Origin: NORP240 sp046047495
Lineage (GTDB): Bacteria > Pseudomonadota > Gammaproteobacteria > Pseudomonadales > Pseudohongiellaceae
NCBI GenBank assembly: GCA_046047495.1
Contig: JBJOHV010000097.1
Location: 172,859 to 236,858 of the forward strand
Reading direction: 5' to 3'
Length of the DNA stretch: 64,000 nucleotides
Below are positions 26,552-34,616 of this stretch, piece after piece. Position numbers and translations under genes: made by a program. Every line of letters starts with the position of its first letter. Position 1 is the first letter of the stretch. The notes under the pieces were generated by a model. That model did not search any database and was not told the DNA's origin. It saw only the letters and a program-made list of their open reading frames with translations.

Positions 26552-27238
26552 TCAGGTCCCCTTGACGAATTCCTTCAACTGATTGGCCAGGCTGCTGCAG
26601 GCATTGGCCTCCACCCGTGCGATCAGTGGAATGGGCACCACCACCGCCGGCAGATAGGATTGGCCGGTGGCATCGGCACTGATGGTGCCCACCGAGGTGA
26701 GGGCATCCACATCCCAGATGCGGGCATCGAACTTGGAGTCATCCTCCCAGGAGCCGAAGCCGAAGCAGCCGCCGCCGCCCGGCCCGATGGCGCAGGAGAT
26801 GGAACCCGTGCGGCCGGTGGTTTCCGTGAAACCGTCCACCCAGACGATGTAGCGGATGCCGAACTCATCGATCTTCTCCGCCACCACCTGTTCGGACATC
26901 AGGCGTTCCAGGTCCTCGGTGCGCAGCGGCGCGGTCCTGGGTTCGAACCAGGGGAACAGGGCATCGATAAATTCCTGCTCCGGCACCACGGCGATGCCAT
27001 CGGTACCGCGATTGATGCGATCCCCCACGCAGTCGACGAATTCGGCCCGGGTCTCGTAGTCGCTGGCCTGGCGGCGTCCCAGAATGACGATGGATTCGTC
27101 GGCGTTGATGCCGGTTTCGCCCTGGCGGAATTCATCCACCGTGGTGCTGGTGCAGGCGGCCAATCCCGTCAGCAGGCCCAGCCCGCACAGCCGTTGCAGA
27201 ATTTTCTTCTTGTTCTCGAGCAAGGTGTCAAATGTCAT
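26552..27238 (-). CDS. Putative lipoprotein of the envelope system
   Basis: 228 aa from the ATG at 27238, chosen because GAGG lies about 8 nt upstream. An N-terminal basic/hydrophobic segment ends in a lipobox LTGLAAC (Cys29). The mature part contains a predicted alpha/beta region and a glycine-rich stretch (GPGGGGCFGFGSW) flanked by cysteines. No family was recognised. It lies between two lipoprotein or protease genes of the same strand and probably belongs to the same envelope complex. Not an enzyme as far as visible motifs show. Confidence 0.75.
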   Translation of the reverse strand: MTFDTLLENKKKILQRLCGLGLLTGLAACTSTTVDEFRQGETGINADESIVILGRRQASDYETRAEFVDCVGDRINRGTDGIAVVPEQEFIDALFPWFEPRTAPLRTEDLERLMSEQVVAEKIDEFGIRYIVWVDGFTETTGRTGSISCAIGPGGGGCFGFGSWEDDSKFDARIWDVDALTSVGTISADATGQSYLPAVVVPIPLIARVEANACSSLANQLKEFVKGT

Positions 27239-27317
27239 AAGCAACCTCACCAACATGTTTTAGGAACTGCCTTGTTTGAACCACTTTTTTGAAGTACGCC
27301 TGTATCACGGTCAACGT

Positions 27318-27929
27318 TCAGCGACTGGCCAACCAATCCCGCACCTCGGGCACCTGGGCGAAACTGAGGGTGAAACTGGAACCAAGGTCCCGCAGGGCCA
27401 CCACGGCCGCCTCGTTGATGGCCGCTTCACTGGAACGGAAACCCTCCTGGGGCGTCTTGCCATAGGACGTCAGCACCCAGTCGGCAATGTAATCCCCCTC
27501 CGGGGTCAGCAGCCTCAGGTTGTACTTGATCCACACCTCAAAGACATCCAGCTTGGTCTTGTAGGGCAGCGCCAGCTGGAACTCTTCGATGGCGGGCTGG
27601 AACAGCGCATCCACACCGGCGGCCCTGGCCTCGTCCGCGGATTCCACGAACAGCACATCCTCGAACATGGCAGGCAGAATTGCATTGAACAGCTGGATCA
27701 CCGATTCCCCGCTGCGTATGTCGAACTCCTCCTGGCCCGTCTCGGTGTATTCGATGTAATTGAATTCCCGCAGGGCATCATCGTACAGAACCGCCAGCTT
27801 GAGCGGGAGTTTCTGCACGTTGGGAGTGGGAAAATTGCCTTCGATATTGACGCTGCTGACTCCGCAGGCGCTGAGCAGCCCCAGCAATAGCAGTGCAAGA
27901 AGCGGTCTGGCTGTGTTCATGACATTCAT
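27318..27929 (-). CDS. Putative lipoprotein of the envelope system
   Basis: About 203 aa. Signal sequence with lipobox LLSAC (Cys22), Ser-free Asp-free +2 (Gly), so outer-membrane sorting is expected by the Lol rule. The mature region has a strand-rich character (KLAVLYDDALREF, EFQLALPYKTKLDVFEVWIKY) reminiscent of small lipoproteins of the GNA1162/LpsE type, but no firm family. Start uncertain: an ATG at 27929, an ATG at 27920, or a TTG at 27947 with AGG 7 nt upstream. It is 30 bp or less after the first VWA gene. Confidence 0.72.
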   Translation of the reverse strand: MNVMNTARPLLALLLLGLLSACGVSSVNIEGNFPTPNVQKLPLKLAVLYDDALREFNYIEYTETGQEEFDIRSGESVIQLFNAILPAMFEDVLFVESADEARAAGVDALFQPAIEEFQLALPYKTKLDVFEVWIKYNLRLLTPEGDYIADWVLTSYGKTPQEGFRSSEAAINEAAVVALRDLGSSFTLSFAQVPEVRDWLASR

Positions 27930-27959
27930 CGCAGTCTGTGTGGCCAAATTTGCCTGTAA

Positions 27960-28961
27960 TCAGCGGTAATCATTGAGACCCACGAAAGTCCCACCATTGC
28001 GCTGGGTCAGTTCCCGCATCAGGTTGGAGTACCGATACACGCTCTGATGGAAGCGCCGGTCATACTGGAAAATCACCGGGAATCCGATCCCGTGAATTCT
28101 CACCAGGCGATTGCCACCGGCATCCGCCACGTTGATCCTGTCGATGGTGCGCAGCACTTCGGTGATGGAACCGCCCGGCTGAAAATCGTCGCCAAGGACA
28201 TAGATACTAATCTTTTTATCCGGTGCGTAAAACGAATTTATCGCCCGGGTCACGCCTTCCACCGGACTGCTGTTGCTGTAGGGATTCCAGCTGCGCAGGG
28301 TATTGATAATGAGCTCCCGCCGGCCCGGTGTATCAGGAATCCACTGCCCCCGGTAGGAATCGAACATGTAGTCGCCCATGTCATTCATGACCTGGATGCC
28401 CTTCACTTCCGGGTACACCTGCAGGGTATCGTCGATCACCTCCAGCATCTTGCCCCAGCTGTTCTCGTACATACTGCCCGAGGTATCGATGACGAATATG
28501 ATGTACTCGCTGTCCACCGGCACCCCACCGATGTAGTTGTCCTCGCGGGCGGAACTCTGCCCCAGCAGGCGTTCCATCTCCTCCGTGAGGGATTGTTTGG
28601 CTATGGCTAGGCGACCGATTTCCTCGGTGGTTTCTTCCGACATCTGGTTGGAGGTGCGGAAACGGCCCTGGATCGTGGTCAATTCCTGCTGCAGGCGTGC
28701 CACCCGCTCCCGGTAAACCGACAGTTGTTCCTGCTTGGCATTGAGCTCCCGGTTCAGCACCGTGGTTTCACCACGAATGGCAAACAGCTGCTGCTGCAAC
28801 TCATTCACCGAACCAGCGGGCCGCTGCTCGGTGAATTCCAGCACCACTGGTGCGGCGTTCTTGGTGATCATCAGCAGCAGGATGATGGCGCCAAAGCCAC
28901 AGGAAATCACGTCCAGGAAGGACACGCTAAAGGAATCTGTCTCCCGGTTCCTGCGCTTCAT
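27960..28961 (-). CDS. Membrane-anchored coiled-coil/VWA protein, candidate MotB/ExbD-like stator subunit 1
   Basis: 333 aa. A short basic cytoplasmic tail is followed by one membrane helix, SFLDVISCGFGAIILLLMI (14-32), with an Asp (Asp17) at its start, as in MotB, TolR and ExbD where that Asp carries protons. A coiled coil (about 48-135) leads to a von Willebrand A domain with an intact MIDAS start DTSGSM (159-164). Topology puts the VWA domain in the periplasm. The gene overlaps its sister at 28958 by 4 bp and lies three genes after the MotA/TolQ-like gene. Partnership with that subunit is inferred from context and the helix. Confidence 0.8.
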   Translation of the reverse strand: MKRRNRETDSFSVSFLDVISCGFGAIILLLMITKNAAPVVLEFTEQRPAGSVNELQQQLFAIRGETTVLNRELNAKQEQLSVYRERVARLQQELTTIQGRFRTSNQMSEETTEEIGRLAIAKQSLTEEMERLLGQSSAREDNYIGGVPVDSEYIIFVIDTSGSMYENSWGKMLEVIDDTLQVYPEVKGIQVMNDMGDYMFDSYRGQWIPDTPGRRELIINTLRSWNPYSNSSPVEGVTRAINSFYAPDKKISIYVLGDDFQPGGSITEVLRTIDRINVADAGGNRLVRIHGIGFPVIFQYDRRFHQSVYRYSNLMRELTQRNGGTFVGLNDYR

Positions 28962-30052
28962 GGCCAGTCCTTCGACGGAGTGATGAAGGCGCCCCGGGAG
29001 GCCTGGGCCAGCTGCCAGTAGGCGCCGGCGGCACTGGGGTCCCCCTCCAGGGGCATGAGGATCACATTGACCGGAATGCGCTCCGGCAGCACTTCCACAG
29101 CGTCCTCGAACAGTTCCAGGCGTTCCGATGGGGTGACCAGGTTGTCGGCATTGCGGCGGCTGCCCAGGGTCGGCAGCCCGTCGGTGATGAGGAAGATGTT
29201 ATCGGGCTGGGGACGCATGGCGGCCACGGCCTGGAACAGCTGCTGCATGTTGGTGCCCGCCTCGGGCACGGTCTCTTCCACATTGGTCACTGCCTGATTC
29301 AGCTGGTCCCGATCCGCCACTTCCAGCCACTGGCCTTCCGTGCCCTGGATGGCGGCAGCCGTCGCCTCGCTGAAGGTATAGATCTGATACTGGCTTGTAA
29401 TGGGCAGTTGGCTGGTGATCCAGTCCACGGTGCGGACCACCCGGCGCCATTTCGGTGCATTGCGCTTGTCCGTGTCGGACATGTTGCGGGTGCGGATGAT
29501 GTTTACCAGGGTTTCATCCAGCATGCTGGCGGAGGTGTCCACCAGGATCAGGATGCGGTTGCCGCCCAGAAACAGGCCGGTCAGGTATTGCCGGTCCCCA
29601 TCCCCCAGGAACTGGCGGACGCTGGATCCTTCCGACTCCAGGGCGCTGGCCTGCAGGCGCAGCAGCTCCTCCTCCAGGGCCTGGATGTCGGCCCGCAGCT
29701 GTTCGATGTCGTCGACCCGCGCCAGGCTTTCATTTTCCATGGCCGCCAGCTCTTCCATGAAATCGTTGATCTGCTGCTGGATGCGGGAGGCCAGACCTTC
29801 CGCCGTCACCACCTCCAGACTGATGTCCGCCACCGTATTGCGTATCTGCACCAGACCCAGCTGGCCCTCCAGAATCTCCCGCTCCAGCAGGTCCACTTCC
29901 GCGCTGATCTGGGGATCCCCTTCGATGGCCTGCACATCGGAGGCGTGATCCAGGATCAAAAAGATCAGCACTACAGCACCGAAACCACAGGACATGACGT
30001 CCAGGAACGCCAGACTCAGGGGATTGAAAGTGCGGCGTTTACGCTTGGCCAT
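28958..30052 (-). CDS. Membrane-anchored coiled-coil/VWA protein, candidate MotB/ExbD-like stator subunit 2
   Basis: 364 aa and built like its downstream neighbour: a basic tail (MAKRKRRTF), a single helix LAFLDVMSCGFGAVVLIFLIL (14-34, Asp18), a longer coiled coil (about 48-142) and a VWA domain with MIDAS start DTSASM (172-177). The FLDV-x-SCGFGA core of the helix is almost identical in the two proteins, while the rest has diverged, which indicates paralogues with distinct partners or ligands. Overlaps the Hsp70-like gene by 14 bp and the other VWA gene by 4 bp, so equal production is likely. Confidence 0.8.
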   Translation of the reverse strand: MAKRKRRTFNPLSLAFLDVMSCGFGAVVLIFLILDHASDVQAIEGDPQISAEVDLLEREILEGQLGLVQIRNTVADISLEVVTAEGLASRIQQQINDFMEELAAMENESLARVDDIEQLRADIQALEEELLRLQASALESEGSSVRQFLGDGDRQYLTGLFLGGNRILILVDTSASMLDETLVNIIRTRNMSDTDKRNAPKWRRVVRTVDWITSQLPITSQYQIYTFSEATAAAIQGTEGQWLEVADRDQLNQAVTNVEETVPEAGTNMQQLFQAVAAMRPQPDNIFLITDGLPTLGSRRNADNLVTPSERLELFEDAVEVLPERIPVNVILMPLEGDPSAAGAYWQLAQASRGAFITPSKDWP

Positions 30053-31403
30053 TCTGCACTCCGATCATGACCAGTTCCTCTCCGGACGGGGCAAACCTTA
30101 TGCGGTCACCCAACTGCAGGGTCTGCCTGCCGCTGACCTTCACGCCATTCACCAGGGCACCCGCATTGCCACAGGACATTATCACCTGCCCGTCCTGCCG
30201 TTCGATGTGCCCCAGATGGTCCGGCAGACCCGTCAACTCCAGCTGTATGACATGGCCATCGAGGGGGCTGCCGTTGCGGGTTTTCCCATTACTCACTTCC
30301 ACCCGTCCCAAAGGCAGGGCCTGATGACCCACCAGCACATGGGTCGGGACGCTCCCGATTGCCGCTGCGGACGTCGCGGGCTGCGGGGGACTGCCTTGAT
30401 TGCCGCGCACCAGCGGCAGGCGGGTGACGAAACGGAATTCCCCGGCCGGGCTGCCGATGTGTTCATGCAACAGAATGCAATTGCGTCCCAGGCTCTCCGG
30501 TGCCACCACCTCCACGGCCGTACTGCCAAGGCTGTTCAAATAACCGGGGTACTGGGCGAGGTTCTGGGCCACCAGCAGCTGACAGGCGTCATTGTCAGCC
30601 AGTGTGCGGATCTTGTCGTTGATGCGGCTGTAATAGTCGCCCAGGCGGCGAACCAGGTTCTCGCCGGGCAACTTGGCCTGATAGACGCTGTTGCCGAAGG
30701 TCAACTCCATCATCAGGTTGCTGCTCACATCGTGACTCTGTCGCAACCAGCGCGGCAATTCATTGTAGAGCTGCTGTTCCGATTCCGCATTGTGCTGGGG
30801 ATTGAATCGGCTCTGCTGGATGAACAGGCTGGTGGCCAGCTGCATCAGCAAATCCATGAAATTGTGCGATCCGACCCCGGGGATCTGCAGCACCGCATCC
30901 CGTTGCAAAACGCCGTCCCGCTGACTGAGGCGTGTCAGCAGCACCTGGTGCAGCTGCATGTCGGCATAAATCACCGCCTCGTCTCTGGCCAGAGCCGCCG
31001 CGGCCGCCACCGCCGCATCCACCACACCCACCGCATTGAACGGACTGTGGCGAACCAGACCCAGCAGGATAGCCAGCTGCTGATGGCTGAAGTGGCCGGG
31101 AACCGCCAGGATGACGTCGCCTGACACGTCCGCCGCCTGGGCCACCTGCTGCAGATGGGCAAAGGCCATGTCGGCGAAATGCCGCACCGTGGGCGGCGTA
31201 TTGGACAGCGGCTCCAGGCTCAGCTGCTGCCAGAACTTGTTGTAACTCTGGGTGGGTCGCAGCCGGGCCTGGCTCTCGGCCGCCTCTCCCAGCTGCAATT
31301 GCTTGCCATCCAGCAGGGCAAATCCCGGGCTCGAAACGATGACACCTTCTGCGTCGATCACCCGCAGGGAGGCATCATTCAGTTCGATCACCCGCATACT
31401 CAT
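30039..31403 (-). CDS. Degenerate actin/Hsp70-like protein with FHA-like C-terminus
   Basis: 454 aa, no signal peptide, so cytoplasmic. The N-terminal two thirds follow the Hsp70/actin layout (LRVIDAEGVIVSSPG, DVILAVPGHFSHQQ, VGVVDAAVAAAAALA), but the second phosphate loop expected as D-x-G-G-G reads YADMQLHQVLL, so ATP binding may be lost. The last 60 residues (IMSCGNAGALVNGVKV, then TLQLGDRIRF) resemble the end of an FHA domain, a phosphothreonine reader. A Pro/Ala/Ser linker sits near 345. Coupled to the channel gene by ATGA and to the second VWA gene by a 14-bp overlap. It could sense or regulate the channel from the cytoplasm. Confidence 0.6.
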   Translation of the reverse strand: MSMRVIELNDASLRVIDAEGVIVSSPGFALLDGKQLQLGEAAESQARLRPTQSYNKFWQQLSLEPLSNTPPTVRHFADMAFAHLQQVAQAADVSGDVILAVPGHFSHQQLAILLGLVRHSPFNAVGVVDAAVAAAAALARDEAVIYADMQLHQVLLTRLSQRDGVLQRDAVLQIPGVGSHNFMDLLMQLATSLFIQQSRFNPQHNAESEQQLYNELPRWLRQSHDVSSNLMMELTFGNSVYQAKLPGENLVRRLGDYYSRINDKIRTLADNDACQLLVAQNLAQYPGYLNSLGSTAVEVVAPESLGRNCILLHEHIGSPAGEFRFVTRLPLVRGNQGSPPQPATSAAAIGSVPTHVLVGHQALPLGRVEVSNGKTRNGSPLDGHVIQLELTGLPDHLGHIERQDGQVIMSCGNAGALVNGVKVSGRQTLQLGDRIRFAPSGEELVMIGVQNGQA

Positions 31404-32215
31404 ACCATGTGTTCCCGGTCAGGCACCTGCAGGTAGCGCACCAGGTTTTCATTGCAGTAATTGTTGGTGTCCAGCACAAGCCGGTCCTGCAGCAATTGCA
31501 GCTGATGCAGCAGAAACATCAGCAGGATGCTTACCACCAGCGCCACGAAGGTGGAGTTGAACGCTACACCCAAACTCACGGTCACTCCCACGATATCGCC
31601 GCTCACCGCCTGATAAGCCTGGGCCAGGGCCTGACCGATCCCGCGTACCGTGCCGAGAAAGCCGATGGAGGGAATGGCCCAGGCGATATAACGCACGATG
31701 GTCAGTTCGGTTTCCATGCGATCCGCCTCGGTGTCGCACACGTCCTTGATGGTGGCGGCCGCGTCCTGGATGTTGCGGGTGGTCTGAAAGCGGTGAAGAC
31801 CGGCCAGGATGGCCCGGGGCAGGAGGTATTCGCGCTGCTGGGGCGGCAGGGCTTCAACCGGCCGCGCCAGATTGCGGGAATCCTCGGGCAGTATGCTCAT
31901 GCCATCGGAAATCTGCACCAGCCGGTGATCCAGCAGGGAGCGCTCCTTGATGGTTTTCTGGATCTTCATGCCTATGATCGCCATGGCCCAAAGCAGCAGG
32001 ATCACGCAGGTCTCCTGCTCCGGATCCTTCATGATGATGTAAACCGAGCGGTCCGGAACAAATTCCGTATCCGACTGCTGCAACAGGGTCTGCTGTTCCT
32101 GAATGAGCTCGGCATTGGGTCTGATGACCGCGACATACACCGCATGCACCAGGATCACCGCGATGATCAGCGCGAAGACCTGATAGATGAATTCCGACAA
32201 TAAACCTTGCTTCAT
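31400..32215 (-). CDS. MotA/TolQ/ExbB-like proton channel subunit
   Basis: 271 aa from the ATG at 32215 (AAGGA 8 nt upstream). Membrane helices at about 11-30, 69-85, 174-195 and 211-236. The last two carry the family signature: IPSIGFLGTVRGIGQALAQA (181-200), matching the P-x-x-G-L-x-G-T-V pattern, and VSLGVAFNSTFVALVVSILL. This family forms pentamers that conduct protons around a dimer of MotB/ExbD/TolR proteins and turn the ion flow into movement. No ordinary ExbD or TolR gene is present; the two VWA proteins are the only candidates. Overlaps the next gene by 4 bp. Confidence 0.85.
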   Translation of the reverse strand: MKQGLLSEFIYQVFALIIAVILVHAVYVAVIRPNAELIQEQQTLLQQSDTEFVPDRSVYIIMKDPEQETCVILLLWAMAIIGMKIQKTIKERSLLDHRLVQISDGMSILPEDSRNLARPVEALPPQQREYLLPRAILAGLHRFQTTRNIQDAAATIKDVCDTEADRMETELTIVRYIAWAIPSIGFLGTVRGIGQALAQAYQAVSGDIVGVTVSLGVAFNSTFVALVVSILLMFLLHQLQLLQDRLVLDTNNYCNENLVRYLQVPDREHMV

Positions 32216-32252
32216 GGGTGTATCCTTACTGCAGTTGGGGGACCGGACGGCG

Positions 32253-32516
32253 CTAGATATCCACCGGAAACGACACGCCGAGGTCCTGGGAAATCTGTTC
32301 TGTGGGTATGAACCGCCCCTGGGGTTCCTGTTCGTTTTCCGCGACAGGTTCGGCATCAGGATCGGACACTGCGGGCTGTTGTTCCGGCACCGGTTCGGCA
32401 CCGGCATCGTTGGCCGCGGGCTGATCGGGTACGGCGGCATCCTGCTGAGCCAATGACGACAGTGCCCATCCCAGCAACAGAGCCAGCAATCCCATGCGCC
32501 AGGTCTTCATCGTCAT
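32253..32516 (-). CDS. Small secreted acidic protein with hydrophobic C-terminal tail
   Basis: 87 aa from an ATG at 32516 (alternatives: 32537, overlapping the previous stop as ATGA, and 32510). A signal peptide (WRMGLLALLLGWALSSLA) is followed by a disordered Pro/Ala/Glu/Asp-rich linker (about 45 residues, strongly acidic) and a distinct tail GRFIPTEQISQDLGVSFPVDI, written here in two parts: residues about 67-76 and 77-87. The layout suggests a periplasmic peptide that docks by its tail onto a partner, but no family was recognised. It lies between the PEGA gene and the channel gene with short gaps. Confidence 0.7.
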   Translation of the reverse strand: MTMKTWRMGLLALLLGWALSSLAQQDAAVPDQPAANDAGAEPVPEQQPAVSDPDAEPVAENEQEPQGRFIPTEQISQDLGVSFPVDI

Positions 32517-32533
32517 TGCCCCCCGTGTTCTCA

Positions 32534-34612
32534 TCATTCGCCCAGATACCTGGCCACCCGGAAGCCTACATCGTCCCGGGGCTCTTCACCAAAGTCGCGG
32601 AACGACAGGCGCAATTCCGTGATACTGCCATGGGCCCAGCTGGAGCCGCGGATGGTGTGGAACTGACCGGCCTCGGGGCCCAGGGGATCCACCTCGGTCG
32701 CGCCGCCCACGGCGCCGGCGGCACCATAAAAGTCATGCACCCATTCCGCCACGTTGCCCGCCATGTCAAACACACCGTGGAAGTTCTCGGTGAACTGTCC
32801 CACCGGTGCGGAGATGATGTAATTGTCGTTGTAGTTCTGCACGATCTCACCGAGGAAGGCCCGGGTGGATAGATCGGCAAAATTGCCGGCATTCTCCGGC
32901 GGCGGTAATTGCTCGCCCCAGGGATAACGCAGGCTGTTGCCGCTGCCGTCGGTGCGGGCAATCCACTCCCACTCGGCCTCGGTGGGCAGACGGTAGCCGT
33001 TGGAGTCCGGATTGAAACCGGTAATTTCACCGTCCACTTCATTGTAGAACAGGGGCAAGCCTTCCCGGGCACTGAGCCAGTTGGCATACAGCGCCGCATC
33101 GTGCCAGGTCACCCGCACCACCGGCTGGCGTTCCAGATCCAGACTCTGCTGTTGATAGGTTCCAGAGGAATGCTCGGGGCGGAACCGCTTGAACTCGCCA
33201 TTGGTGACTTCGTGGAGGCTGATATAAAACGGCTTCTCCAGCACCACATCACGCAGGGTCTCATTGGGGCGGCGGCCGGCTTCGCGGCGGGATGCACCCA
33301 TGGTGAAACGGCCGGGGTAGAACAACTTCAGGGTCTGTCCGCCGGCCGAGGTGATGACCGGTTTGATCTGTTCCAGTCGGGCCTGTTCCAGGGACTTGAG
33401 ACTGACTCTGATGACCTGTTCGAGACCGGGCCGGGAGGTGAATTCCGTGCTGTAGGGCACATAGCCGTCGCGGCGTATCTCGATCTGTTGTGCCACCGCC
33501 ATCAGTTCGATCGTCTGGTTGGCCGGGCCGCGGGGCTCGCCATTGACGAGCAGCTCGGCATCCGCCGGTTCGGCCTGGATGGCGACACTTGCCACCACGG
33601 GCTGCAACTGCAGATTGACCGCCAGCTCCTGATCAGGCGCCGTGGTGATGGTGCGGGAAGCCGACTCATAGCCCGCCTTGAACAGGGTGATGGCGTGACG
33701 CTCGCCCGGGGGCAGGGAGATTTCAAGAGGTGTGAGTCCTTTGAAGTCACCACTCACGGTCACACTGGCGCCGCTGGGCTCGGAGCGGATGAATACCAGA
33801 CCATCCGCAGGCTCCAGTGACACGGACGGCAGACTGATGGCCTGCCGCGCCACCACCACGATGTCATCCTGCCAGGCCTTGTGGCCGGCCAGCTTGACTG
33901 TCAACTCATGCTCACCTTCCAGAATGTCGGCCTGCAGCGGCGTGGTGCCCACCAGCTCACCATCCACCAGTACATCCGCGCCGGGCGGATCGCTGCTGAG
34001 GCTGACAGTCGCCCAGGCAGGTGCCAATTCGAATTCGAAAGACTCGGGCACCTGTCGACCTTCGATGTTAAGCACTTCCCGATAGGGTTGGTAACGCTCC
34101 TTGCTGAGTACGATTTCCCGCTCTCCGGCTTCCATGTCCATGTCCACCAGGGGGGTCACACCCACATCCACACCATCCACCTGGACCCGCACATCACGCA
34201 GTTCCAGCACATCGATGCTGATCCTGCCTGGCAGTTTGCGCAAAGTGAACGGGTGGGTCTGGGACTGGGCTTCCGAGACGAACAGCTGGCCCTGCAGCGG
34301 GTGGTAGCCCTCATTGCGCAGGGAGATGTCGTAAAAGCCGGGATGGATGAGGTAACGGGGGCCCAGGCGCATGGCCAGCCCGCCGCTGATCTCGATTTCC
34401 GCCGTGATGGGATCGGCCTGGATGAAGACCGACTTGGCCGTCAGCAGGAACCAGGTGGCCGCCCCTGCGGCAAACAGAAACACCGCAATCACCACATGGG
34501 CAGGGCGCAGGCCCAGTCGCAGGTGTCTGCCGGTATCCGTGCTGGGTGTGAAATCGATAGGGACGATCGGGTCGGCGGAACCCTGAATCCTGATGTCGTC
34601 ACCGCTTTTCAT
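32534..34612 (-). CDS. Membrane-anchored PEGA-repeat protein with formylglycine-generating-enzyme-like domain
   Basis: 692 aa. A cytoplasmic tail and one helix (38-57) are followed by five PEGA-like repeats (about 61-112, 130-182, 200-253, 271-324, 341-395), best seen as SSDPPGADVLVDGELVGTTP and RSEPSGASVTVSGDFKGLTP. Residues about 425-692 form an FGE/SUMF1-type domain (YRLPTEAEWEWIART, DMAGNVAEWVHDF, RGSSWAHGS, VGFRVARY). No cysteine was found in the whole protein, so the copper-binding Cys pair of active FGE is missing; a binding or structural role, as in other PEGA-linked members, is more likely. 4 bp after the TPR gene. Confidence 0.85.
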   Translation of the reverse strand: MKSGDDIRIQGSADPIVPIDFTPSTDTGRHLRLGLRPAHVVIAVFLFAAGAATWFLLTAKSVFIQADPITAEIEISGGLAMRLGPRYLIHPGFYDISLRNEGYHPLQGQLFVSEAQSQTHPFTLRKLPGRISIDVLELRDVRVQVDGVDVGVTPLVDMDMEAGEREIVLSKERYQPYREVLNIEGRQVPESFEFELAPAWATVSLSSDPPGADVLVDGELVGTTPLQADILEGEHELTVKLAGHKAWQDDIVVVARQAISLPSVSLEPADGLVFIRSEPSGASVTVSGDFKGLTPLEISLPPGERHAITLFKAGYESASRTITTAPDQELAVNLQLQPVVASVAIQAEPADAELLVNGEPRGPANQTIELMAVAQQIEIRRDGYVPYSTEFTSRPGLEQVIRVSLKSLEQARLEQIKPVITSAGGQTLKLFYPGRFTMGASRREAGRRPNETLRDVVLEKPFYISLHEVTNGEFKRFRPEHSSGTYQQQSLDLERQPVVRVTWHDAALYANWLSAREGLPLFYNEVDGEITGFNPDSNGYRLPTEAEWEWIARTDGSGNSLRYPWGEQLPPPENAGNFADLSTRAFLGEIVQNYNDNYIISAPVGQFTENFHGVFDMAGNVAEWVHDFYGAAGAVGGATEVDPLGPEAGQFHTIRGSSWAHGSITELRLSFRDFGEEPRDDVGFRVARYLGE

Positions 34613-34616
34613 GCCG

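Noticed and set aside
27960..32215. Zorya-type anti-phage system
   Set aside because: A ZorA-like channel protein is present, but no ZorB with OmpA domain, ZorC, helicase or nuclease gene was found, and lipoproteins and PEGA/TonB-C proteins point to an envelope role.
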